NCBI GenBank assembly: GCA_036925085.1
Contig: JAUPFP010000167.1
Span: 51,456 to 115,455, forward strand
Reading direction: 5' to 3'
DNA from: Brachycybe producta
Taxonomy: Eukaryota; Arthropoda; Diplopoda; Playtdesmida; Andrognathidae
Length of the DNA stretch: 64,000 nucleotides
In this document: piece by piece, positions 12,701 through 23,300 of the stretch
How positions within the stretch are numbered: position 1 is the stretch's first letter
How the letters are laid out: the number at the start of each line of letters is the position of its first letter
The notes under the pieces: model-generated
The model's input: only the letters and a program-made list of their open reading frames with translations
Told to the model about the DNA's origin: nothing
The model's database searches: none
Translations under genes and position numbers: made by a program

Positions 12701-14162
12701 AAATTGAAAATGAAATTGAAGTTGAAGTTGAAGTTGAAGTTGAAATTGAAATTGAAATTGAAGTTGAAATTGAAGTTAAAATTGAAGTTAAAATTGAAGT
12801 TGAAATTGAAGTTGAAATTGAAGTTGAAATTGAAGTTAAAATTGAAGTTGAAATTTAAGTTAAAATTGAAGATGAAATTGAAAATGAAATTGAAGTTGAA
12901 GTTGAAGTTAAAGTTGATAATAAAGTTGAAGATGAAGTTGATGTTCAAGTTGAAGTTGAAGTTGAAATTGAAGTTGAAGTTGAAGTTGAACTTGAAGGTG
13001 AAGTTGAAGTTAAGTTTGAAAATGAAGTTGAAGTTGAAATTGAAGTTGAAAATGAAGTTGAAATTGAAGTTTAAATTGAAGTTTAAATTGAAGTTGAAAT
13101 TGAAGTTGAAGTTGAAGTTGAACTTGAAGGTGAAGTTGAAGTTAAGTTTGAAAATGAAGTTGAAGTTGAAATTGAAGTTGAAAATGAAGTTGAAATTGAA
13201 GTTGAAATTGAAGTTTAAATTGAAGTTTAAATTGAAGTTGAAATTGAAGTTGAAATTGAAGTTGAAATTGAAGTTGAAATTGAAGTTGAAATTGAAGTTG
13301 AAATTGAAGTTGAAATTGAAGTTGAAATTGAAGTTGAAATTGAAGTTGAAATTGACATTGAAATTAAGTTGAAATTGAAGCTGAAATTGAAGTTAAAATT
13401 GAAGTTTAAGTTTAAGTTAAGGTTAAAGTTGAAATCGAAGTTGAATTTGAAGTTGAACTTGAAGGTGAAGTTGAGTTTGAAGTTGAAATTGAAGTTGAAG
13501 TTGAATTTGAAGTTAAAGATGAAGTTGAAGTTGAAGTTGAAGTTGAAATTGAAGTTGAAGTTGAAGTTGAAATTGAAGTTAAAGTTAAAGTTGAAATGGA
13601 AGTTGAAGTTGAAGTTGAAATTGAAGTTTAAGTTGAAGTTGAAGTTGAATTTGAAATTGAAGTTGAAATTGAAGTTGAAATTGAAGTTGAAATTGAAGTT
13701 GAAGTTGAAATTGAAGTTGAACTTGAAGTTGAACTTGAAGGTGAAGTTGAAGTTAAGTTTGAAAAAGAAGTTGTAGTTGAAATTGAAGTTGAAATTGAAA
13801 TTGAAATTGAAGTTGAAATTGAAGTTGAAATTGAAGTTGAAATTGAAGTTGAAATTGAAATTGAAATTGAAGTTGAAATTGAAGTTGAAATTGAAGTTGA
13901 AATTGAAGTTGAAGTTGAGTTTGAAGTTGAAATTGAAGTTGAAGTTGAATTTGAAATTAAAGATGAAGTTGAAGTTGAATTTTAAGTTGATGTTCAATTT
14001 AAAGTTGAAGTTGAAGTTGAAGTTGAAATTGAAGTTGAAGTTGAAATTGAAATTGAAGTTGAAATTGAAGTTGAAATTGAAGTTAAAATTGAAGATGAAA
14101 TTGAAAATGAAATTGAAGTTGAAGTTGAAGTTAAAGTTGATGATGAAGTTGAAGATGAAGTT

Positions 14163-15712
14163 GATGTTCAAGTTGAAGTTGAAGTTGAAATTGAAGTTGA
14201 AGTTGAAGTTGAACTTGAAGGTGAAGTTGAAGTTAAGTTTGAAAATGAAGTTGAAGTTGTAATTGAAGTTGAAATTGAAGTTGAAATTGAAGTTGAATTT
14301 TGAAGTTGAAATTGAAGTTGAAATTGAAGTTGAAGTCGAAGTTGAAGTTGAAGTTGAAATTGAAGTTGAAGTTGAAGTTGAAATTGAAGTTAAAGTTAAA
14401 GTTGAAATGGAAGTTGAAGTTGAAGTTGAAATTGAAGTTGAAGTTGAAGTTGAAGTTGAATTTGAAATTGAAGTTGAAATTGAAGTTGAAATTGAAGTTG
14501 AAATTGAAGTTGAATTTGAAGTTGAACTTGAAGGTGAAGTTGAAGTTAAGTTTGAAAATGAAGTTGAAGTTGAAATTGAAGTTGAAATTGAAGTTGAAAT
14601 TGAAGTTGAAATTGAAGTTGAAATTGAAGTTGAATTTGAAGTTGAAATTGACATTGAAATTGAAATTGAAGTTGAAATTGAAGTTGAAATTGAAGTTGAA
14701 GTTGAGTTTGAAGTTGAAATTGAAGTTGAAGTTGAATTTGAAATTAAAGATGAAGTTGAAGTTGAATTTTAAGTTGATGTTCAATTTAAAGTTGAAGTTG
14801 AAGTTGAAGTTGAAATTGAAGTTGAAGTTGAAATTGAAATTGAAGTTGAAATTGAAGTTGAAATTGAAGTTAAAATTGAAGATGAAATTGAAAATGAAAT
14901 TGAAGTTGAAGTTGAAGTTAAAGTTGATGATGAAGTTGAAGATGAAGTTGATGTTCAAGTTGAAGTTGAAGTTGAAATTGAAGTTGAAGTTGAAGTTGAA
15001 CTTGAAGGTGAAGTTGAAGTTAAGTTTGAAAATGAAGTTGAAGTTGTAATTGAAGTTGAAATTGAAGTTGAAATTGAAGTTGAATTTTGAAGTTGAAATT
15101 GAAGTTGAAATTGAAGTTGATGTCGAAGTTGAAGTTGAAGTTGAAATTGTAGTTGAAGTTGAAGTTGAAATTGAAGTTAAAGTTAAAGTTGAAATGGAAG
15201 TTGAAGTTGAAGTTGAAATTGAAGTTGAAGTTGAAGTTGAAGTTGAATTTGAAATTGAAGTTGAAATTGAAGTTGAAATTGAAGTTGAAATTGAAGTTGA
15301 ATTTGAAGTTGAACTTGAAGGTGAAGTTGAAGTTAAGTTTGAAAATGAAGTTGAAGTTGAAATTGAAGTTGAAATTGAAGTTGAAATTGAAGTTGAAATT
15401 GAAGTTGAAATTGAAGTTGAAATTGAAGTTGAAATTGACATTGAAATTGAAATTGAAGTTGAAGTTGAGTTTGAAGTTGAAATTGAAGTTGAAGTTGAAT
15501 TTGAAATTAAAGATGAAGTTGAAGTTGAATTTTAAGTTGATGTTCAATTTAAAGTTGAAGTTGAAGTTGAAGTTGAAATTGAAGTTGAAGTTGAAATTGA
15601 AATTGAAGTTGAAATTGAAGTTGAAATTGAAGTTAAAATTGAAGATGAAATTGAAAATGAAATTGAAGTTGAAGTTGAAGTTAAAGTTGATGATGAAGTT
15701 GAAGATGAAGTT
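14163..15712 (+). repeat. Tandem ~0.77-kb units
   Basis: GATGTTCAAG markers lie at 14163, 14950 and 15713, giving two units of 787 and 763 bp. Each holds GTTGTAATT, the GAATTTTGAAG phase shift, GAAGTCGAAG, GTTGAAATGGAAG, a GAAAATGAAG block and GATGTTCAATTTAAAG in that order. The same unit occurs singly near 11.26-11.99 kb and again near 53.0-53.75, 56.2-56.87, 59.3-60.0 and 62.0-62.7 kb. It is therefore a mobile building block of the larger repeats. Confidence 0.75.
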
Positions 15713-18700
15713 GATGTTCAAGTTGAAGTTGAAGTTGAAATTGAAGTTGAAGTTGAAGTTGAACTTGAAGGTGAAGTTGAAGTTAAGTTTGAAAATGAAG
15801 TTGAAGTTGTAATTGAAGTTGAAATTGAAGTTGAAATTGAAGTTGAAATTGAAGTTGAAATTGAAGTTGAAATTGAAGTTGAAATTGAAGTTGAAATTGA
15901 AGTTGAAATTGAAGTTGAAATTGAAGTTGAAATTGAAGTTGAAATTGAAGTTGAAATTGACATTGAAATTAAATTGAAATTGAAGTTGAAATTGAAGTTA
16001 AAATTGAAGTTTAAGTTTAAGTTAAGGTTAAAGTTGAAATCGAAGTTGAATTTGAAGTTGAACTTGAAGGTGAAGTTGAAGTTAAGTTTGAAAAAGAAGT
16101 TGAAGTTGAAATTGAAGTTGAAATTGAAGTTGAAATTGAAGTTGAAATTGAAGTTGAAATTGAAGTTGAAATTGAAGTTGAAATTTAAGTTGAAATTGAA
16201 GTTGAAATTGAAGTTGAAATTGAAGTTGAAGTTGAAATTGAAGTTGAAGTTGAAGTTGAACTTGAAGGTGAAGTTGAAGTTAAGTTTGAAAAAGAAGTTG
16301 AAGTTGAAATTGAAGTTGAAATTGAAGTTGAAATTGAAGTTGAAATTGAAGTTGAAATTGAAGTTGAAATTGAAGTTTAAATTGAAGTTGAAGTTGAGTT
16401 TGAAGTTGAAATTGAAGTTGAAGTTGAATTTGAAATTAAAGATGAAGTTGAAGTTGAATTTTAAGTTGATGTTGAATTTAAAGTTGAAGTTGAAGTTGAA
16501 GTTGAAATTGAAGTTGAAGTTGAAATTGAAATTGAAGTTGAAATTGAAGTTGAAATTGAAGTTAAAATTGAAGTTGAAATTGAAGTTGAAATTAATGTTA
16601 AAATTGAAGGTGAAGATGAAGTTGAAGTTAAGTTTGAAATTGAAGTTGAAGTTGAAATTGAAGTTGAATTTAAAGTTCAAGTTGAAGTTGAAGTTGAAAT
16701 TGAAGTTGAAGTTATATTTGAAGTTCAATTTGAAGTTAAAGATGAAGTTGAAGTTGAATTTTAAGTTGAGGTTGTAGTTGAAGTTGAAGTTGAAGTTGTA
16801 GTTTAAGTTGAAGTTGAAGTTGAGATTGTTGTTAAAGTCGAAGTTGAAGTTAAAATTAAAATTAAAGTTGATGTCGAAGATGATGTTGAAGATGAAATTG
16901 AAAATAAAATTGAAGTTGAAGTTGAAGTTAAAGTTGATGATGAAGTTGAAGATGAAGTTGATGTTCAAGTTGAAGTTGAAGTTGAAAATGAAGTTGAAGT
17001 TGAAGTTGAACTTGAAGGTGAAGGTGAAGTTAAGTTTGAAAATGAAGTTGAAGTTGAAATTGAAGTTGAAATTGAAGTTGAAATTGAAGTTGAAATTGAA
17101 GTTGAAATTGAAGTTGAAATTGAAGTTGAAATTGAAGTTGAAATTGAAGTTGAAATTGAAGTTGAAATTGAAGTTGAAATTGAAGTTGAAATTGAAGTTG
17201 AAATTGAAGTTGAAATTGAAGTTGAAATTGAAGTTGAAATTGAAGTTGAAGTTGAAATTGAAGTTGAAGTTGAAGTTGAACTTGAAGGTGAAGTTGAAGT
17301 TAAGTTTGAAAAAGAAGTTGAAGTTGAAATTGAAGTTGAAATTGAAGTTGAAATTGAAGTTGAAATTGAAGTTGAAATTGAAGTTGAAGTTGAGTTTGAA
17401 GTTGAAATTGAAGTTGAAGTTGAATTTGAAATTAAAGATGAAGTTGAAGTTGAATTTTAAGTTGATGTTGAATTTAAAGTTGAAGTTGAAGTTGAAGTTG
17501 AAATTGAAATTGAAGTTGAAATTGAAATTGAAGTTGAAATTGAAGTTGAAATTGAAGTTAAAATTGAAGTTGAAATTGAAGTTGAAATTGATGTTAAAAT
17601 TGAAGGTGAAGATGAAGTTGAAGTTAAGTTTGAAATTGAAGTTGAAGTTGAAATTGAAGTTGAATTTAAAGTTCAAGTTGAAGTTGAAGTTGAAGTTGAA
17701 ATTGAAGTTGAAGTTGAAGATGAAGTATTTGAAGTTCAATTTGAAGTTAAAGATGAAGTTGAAGTTGAATTTTAAGTTGATGTTGAATTTAAAGTTGAAG
17801 TTGAAGTTGAAATTGAAGTTGAAATTGAAGTTGAAATTGAAGTTGAAATTGAAGTTGAAATTGAAGTTGAAATTGAAGTTGAAATTGAAGTTGAAATTGA
17901 AGTTGAAATTGGAGTTGAAATTGAAGTTGAAATTGAAGTTGAAATTGAAGTTAAAATTGAAGTTGAATTTGAAGTTGAAGTTATATTTGAAGTTCAATTT
18001 GAAGTTAAAGATGAAGTTGAAATTGAATTTGAAGTTGATGTTGAATTTAAAGTTGAAGTTGAAGATGAAATTGAAATTGAAGTTGAAGTTAAAGTTGTAG
18101 TTGAAGTTGATGTTAAAGTTGATGATGAAGTTGAAGATGAAGTTAATGTTAAAATTGAAATTGAAATTGAAGTTGAAATTGAAGTTGAAGTTGAGTTTGA
18201 AGTTGAATATGAAGTTGAAGTTGAATTTGAAATTAAAGATGAAGTTGAAGTTGAATTTTAAGTTGATGTTGAATTTAAAGTTGAAGTTGAAGTTGAAATT
18301 GAAGTTGAAATTGAAGTTGAAATTGAAGTTGAAATTGAAGTTGAAAATGAAGTTGAAATTGAAGTTGAAATTGAAGTTGAAATTGAAGTTGAAGTTGAAA
18401 TTAAGTTTGAATTTGAAGTTGAAGTTGAAATTGAAGTTGAAATTGAAGTTGAAATTGAAGTTGAAATTGAAGTTGAAATTTAAGTTGAAGTTGAAATTGA
18501 AGTTGAATTTTGAAGTTGAAATTGAAGTTGAAATTGAAGTTGAAGTCGAAGTTGAAGTTGAAGTTGAAATTGAAGTTGAAGTTGAAGTTGAAATTGAAGT
18601 TGAAGTTGAAGTTGAAGTTGAATTTGAAATTGAAGTTGAAATTGAAGTTGAAATTGAAGTTGAAATTGAAGTTGAAATTGAAGTTGAAGTTGAAATTGAA

Positions 18701-19466
18701 GTTGAACTTGAATTTGAACTTGAAGGTGAAGTTGAATTTAAGTTTGAAAAAGAAGTTGAAGTTGAAATTGAAGTTGAAATTGAAGTTGAAATTGAAGTTG
18801 AAATTGAAGTTGAAATTGAAGTTGAAATTGAAGTTGAAATTGAAGTTGAAATTGAAGTTGAAATTGAAGTTGAAGTTGAGTTTGAAGTTGAAATTGAAGT
18901 TGAAATTGAAGTTGAAATTGAAGTTAAAATTGAAGATGAAATTGAAAATGAAATTGAAGTTGAAGTTGAAGTTGAAATTGAAGTTAAAGTTAAAGTTGAA
19001 ATGGAAGTTGAATTTGAAGTTGAAATTGAAGTTGAAGTTGAAGTTGAAGTTGAATTTGAAATTGAAGTTGAAATTGAAGTTGAAATTGAAGTTGAAATTA
19101 AAGTTGAAGTTGAAATTGAAGTTGAACTTGAAGTTGAACTTGAAGGTGAAGTTGAAGTTAAGTTTGAAAAAGAAGTTGAAGTTGAAATTGAAGTTGAAAT
19201 TGAAGTTGAAATTGAAGTTGAAATTGAAGTTGAAATTGAAGTTGAAATTGAAGTTGAAATTTAAGTTGAAATTGAAGTTGAAATTGAAAATGAAATTGAA
19301 GTTGAAGTTGAAGTTAAAGTTGATGATGAAGTTGAAGATGAAGTTGATGTTCAAGTTGAAGTTGAAGTTGAAATTGAAGTTGAAGTTGAAGTTGAACTTG
19401 AAGGTGAAGTTGAAGTTAAGTTTGAAAATGAAGTTGAAGTTGAAATTGAAGTTGAAATTGAAGTTG

Positions 19467-19470
19467 AAAT
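19467..19470. repeat. Target site duplication AAAT (left copy)
   Basis: AAAT lies directly before TGTAACG, and AAAT lies directly after TCACA at 32523-32526. Collapsing the element and one copy gives GTTGAAAT followed by TGAAGTTG, an unbroken satellite word series. A duplication of 4-5 bp is usual for Ty3/Gypsy integrases. Confidence 0.9.
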
Positions 19471-20278
19471 TGTAACGACCCGACTTGGTCGCTACAATAC
19501 CTACGGCAAATTCGAACCAACTTACCGTCGCTTGACCTCCTTGGGACGGGTCGAAGCGCTGGCCAGCCCTCCTCTTGTACCCGTCCGTGCCACGGGTAGC
19601 GCCGGTCGGAGGTCACGTCCCTCGCCGCACGTCGTCGGACGAAAGACTGCCGAACAAGACGAGGTAGACCCACGGTAGATCCCCGATGGATCCTACCGCG
19701 GCACCGCGCGCGAAGAACCGGCCGACAAGACGTAGAACATGCCGGACAGGACGGTGGTGGTGACGGTGAAAACTCCCCACCGGAACCCCCACCCTCCACG
19801 CGGTAACTTCCCCAGTATATTATAAGAGAATAATAAAGACACGGACACCAGTGGTTAAGAGAGTGAAAATCAGTAGTATTTATTCAACAGAATAAATTAG
19901 GTGGAAGATTGACCACCCAAAAAAACACTCACTTCAAGAGATGCAATAATTGATGATACTCCTGGCTACCTCAGCCAGGAGAGAGAGGTCATTAACCTCT
20001 ATCCAAAGTAGACAAAGAGATGAATGGTGGCCATTTTGGCCACCTGCTGAAAAGATGAAGAGCACAATAACATGCAGCAGCATCAAGGGTTTCACTTCCA
20101 CTGTCTAGTATACAATGGCCGCCGCCATTATATACACCCCCCCGCTGCTCCACCTGGGGGAGGACAGGGACCCTTGCTGGCCATTTTGACGTCTGCTTGG
20201 CAATGAATTTGACAAGTGCCTAGCAGACGACATGGGATTTAGTTCTGCACCAAAAAGGAGCAGAACTGGGTCGTCACA
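19471..20278 (-). repeat. 3' LTR (in element orientation)
   Basis: This 808-bp copy has the same length and nearly the same sequence as the LTR at 31715-32522 (offset 12,244; about four differences). It provides the polyadenylation signal for element transcripts. Its outer end abuts the satellite at AAAT. Confidence 0.95.
19879..19884 (-). terminator. Polyadenylation signal AATAAA in the 3' LTR
   Basis: The minus strand carries AATAAA here, about 250 bases downstream of the TATA-like box, with its twin in the 5' LTR at 32123-32128. The placement suits 3'-end formation of the genomic transcript. This is a sequence-only call. Confidence 0.5.
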
Positions 20279-20358
20279 ATCCTCTCAACTTCCCTGATCC
20301 GCCCCGGGATCAGGTCGGCTGAGCCAGCAAGGATTGCGCCCATGACCCCCACTCAGTT
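20279..20358 (-). promoter_or_regulatory. Weak polypurine tract and short 3' untranslated stretch
   Basis: Directly inside the 3' LTR the minus strand reads GGGAAGTTGAGAGGAT (20279-20294), a purine-rich run of the kind used to prime plus-strand DNA synthesis. It is interrupted by two T residues, so the call is modest. The remaining ~60 bases to the pol stop hold nothing else I can name. Confidence 0.55.
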
Positions 20359-23300
20359 TCAGACTGATTTCTTCGGTGGTGGATTCATCGGAGCCACCAT
20401 CCACTCCGACATCCACCGACGTATCCACCACGAACACATCCGGGTGTTTCTCCACCCTAGACCGACATCGAAATCAGTCCCCCTGAGTCTTAACACCTCT
20501 TGCTGTCGAAACGCTTCAACAGCAAGAGTGTCAAGTTGCGGACTCTGACGAAGAGTCCGACTTGTAAGAAGGTCGACGAGAGCGGCCGCGGGATCGGACA
20601 CGCTACCTCGTAGAGGGTGGGTGACAAATTCTCCCACCATTCCTTCCAAGTCGCAGCCAAGGAGACGCTGGACGTATGGGGCCGCGAGCTGGGCTATACG
20701 TACGAGCCCAGCTCCTGTCCCCACCACGTCTAGAACAGCAAAGCATCTCCTTACCGGGTTGACGACCAGCAACACCGGATAGTCCGTACTGCCAAATGCC
20801 AGCACATAGCGCATGGCAAATGACGGCAACGACGGCGTCCACGGAACTGGGAGTGGCTCCCCCAGACGATAGTATCCGTGGTATTGGTACCCCTCCATTC
20901 CCGGCTGGTCCTGCCAAAGACCAAGCCGGTTATTCAGAAAGACCTCTCCTTCTGAATACGGAGGCTCCGCACCAAAGCGTCGACCCTCGCCCTCGGGCTC
21001 AGGAGACTTGGCTCTTTCTTCCGGTCCTAGGGCCGCAAAGACCCCATCATCGGGACCCGGAGAGAAGGGTGTCCTTCCTACGGAAGGCACGGGACCACGT
21101 TTGGCGGGAACGTCATTTTTCCCCGCCGGGCTGCCCCCACCGCTAGGTAACGGTGAGCTGACCCGGTGGAGAGTTCCCACCGACCGAACTAACAAGTTCG
21201 GTACCGCCACCACCTTCGGGGAGGATGACGGTATACCGAGAACAACGTCTCGCATTGACCGATCATCCATCCGCGCCGTCCTACTATGACGGGTATGGTG
21301 CGGTTGGCTCCCGGCCGACACGGTCGCACCGTGTCGGGACTCCTCCTCCTCGGTCCTGATACTTCCACCACCACCAGTCCCCTGGGACACACGGGTGGAA
21401 GCTTTCGGACCTCCCTTCTTCTCATGATGGGCCTTCTTGCCCTTCTTTTTCTTCTTTTTCTTTTTCTTCTTATCATGAGAAGAAGGTTCACCGTGCTGCG
21501 AGCTGGACGCACCATGGCTCGCAGGCTTACCGGGCCGGTCAGTCTTAGGAGGGTGGTTAGCCCCCTTCGATTGACCGGACTTACTAGTCGCAGACTTTCT
21601 AGCCGAAGCTGTACTAGTCTTTGAACTAGTTCCCGTAGCCGAACCGACGGTCGAGGATGCTCGTGTCGCCACGAAGCGTCCCTTTCCGTCCCGGGGAAGA
21701 TCTCTCTTCTCCGGGGCAAGGGTCGGCTGACCCTTGCCACCAACAGGTTTAACTGCCGCACCTTGGTGAGGTGCCTTGGCAGCTTGTATCGCCCCCCTCT
21801 GGGCGATACGCTGTTGGCCAGCGGCCGTGGCGGCACTCGGAATAGGAGTGGCACCAACTCCGACGGGAGGTTCCCCTGTACTGAGCGGATCCCGGGCATC
21901 AGCTTCCCGCAGGGGCGGAAACTGAGAGGCCTGGAGCTCAAACTCCCGACGGTGTGCAGCCTTCTTGTCCCGCTGGACAAGGGCAGCACATCTGGCCGCT
22001 TGTGCCTGGTGGTACCGCAAGCGGTCCTCCTGGCTCCACTTTCCTTTGGGAAAGCCGGCCGGACCTCCACGAGAGGTCTTAGCCTTCTTTCCCACCGGAT
22101 TACTGGCCAAAGGTGGGGTGAAGGGGCGGGGACGTTTCTGTCCCTGACCACCACCACCACTGGCGCGAGTGCTCTTCCTCGGAGCGGGAGGAGAAGGCTG
22201 ATTGGCCTTCTTTTCCGCTCTTCGGTCCCTCTTGGGAGTTGCAGACTGCCAGCTTGAACAGCCAGCCTCCGCTTCGGTTGGTCCCGAAACCGGAGGCTGA
22301 CCAACAGGCCAGGCAGCACCAGCAGCTCCCTCAGGATGAGCTGGCGACACAGGGAGAAGACCCACTGCCGGCGTAAACTTCGCCAAGGCAGCCTTCGTCC
22401 TCTCCAACTGTGCCTCCCTCTTCGCCAGGGCTTTCATCCTGGCGGTGTACCGAGCAGCTCCGGACTTCTTTTTGGATTTAGAACCGTCCTTACGGAACTG
22501 CTGGGTAGGGTACTCCCCAACGAAGTAGCGTTTCCCATCCGACGCCAGGAAACCACCTGATGCCGATTGGTACTGCGCGGCTTCATCCTGCCTTTCCAGA
22601 CAGGCCGCTTCCGTCTCCCCAACAGGGTCGACCGGAATCGGACTGCCCTTCCGGGCTGGAGTACCCTCCTGGGATCCGGTCACAGACCGTTTACCCAGGG
22701 AGCCTGATCCTCTCCCTTCAGACTCCGAAGAGTCCTCTGAAGAGAGGATCCGTTGGCCTCGCCACCGCCTGGAGACGGGCACCACATCATCTTCCAGGGT
22801 GTCCATCTCCGCCTCCGTGTCGATGACCAGGGTTCCTCCCAAGGAGGCATCCCTGCTTCCCTCAGCCAGGCTAGCCAATTCTAGCCGGCCTTGGTCCGCC
22901 GGAGGATCACACTTCGTCAAAGAGGTAGCTGCCAACCCGGTGGCCACCTCCTCGACGGGCGTGCTGGCCCGCACCGGCTCACCAACCGCCGGGATCTCCA
23001 TGGCTCCCAACCTAATGGTCGCCCTCGGAGAACCCACGGTGGGAGGCGGTGTCAACCGTCCCCAAACAGACCCATAGTATAGAGGGGTCCGAGGGGACGG
23101 CTGGGTCACCACAGCATCATCAGCCAATAGCAGACCCAAAGGTCCGCCGTCGGCCAAGTCAGCTATGGCCCGACCCAAAGAGTCCGGGGAGCAAGCGGCA
23201 TCCGACTCCAACAGCTCTGCATCACCCGGATGCAAAGAGCTGAGGGAGGAGGAACCGCTGCCACCCCCGCCAGTGTCTTCCTTCTCCGCCGTGGCTACCT

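Larger units (their letters stand above)
1..19470 (+). repeat. GAAGTT/GAAATT satellite array, left part
   Basis: The whole stretch is made of six-base words of pattern RRRRYY, chiefly GAAGTT and GAAATT, often strictly alternating as a 12-base unit. Less common words (GAACTT, GAGTTT, GATGTT, AAAGTT, GAAAAT, GAATTT, TAAGTT) are scattered in recurring order and mark higher-order units. C is very rare on this strand. Words shift phase at recurrent sites by one base (for example GAAATT followed by AAGTT, or GAATTTT). No gene-like composition, splice pattern or non-repeat sequence was seen anywhere in it. The array runs off the left edge of the window, so its full length is unknown. It ends here only because a retrotransposon interrupts it. 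Confidence 0.97.

Noticed and set aside
165-19264. Dozens of long open frames encoding (KL)n, (EV/EI)n, (NF)n and (TS/IS)n on both strands of the left array
   Set aside because: They follow from the stop-free word composition in five of six frames. They overlap one another on both strands, start at arbitrary ATGs and have no domain. None is called as a gene.
19416-19799. 127-residue minus-strand frame in the 3' LTR and its 135-residue twin at 31636-32043
   Set aside because: Both lie within LTR or leader sequence, run over the element/satellite or LTR/leader boundary, and show no domain. They are chance frames in GC-rich DNA.
20359-20960. Faint resemblance of VLLVVNPVRRCFAVLDVV near the C-terminus of pol to the strand-strand-Asp part of Ulp1-like cysteine proteases
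   Set aside because: No His before the strands and no convincing downstream Gln/Cys pair were found, so the catalytic set is missing. Not called.
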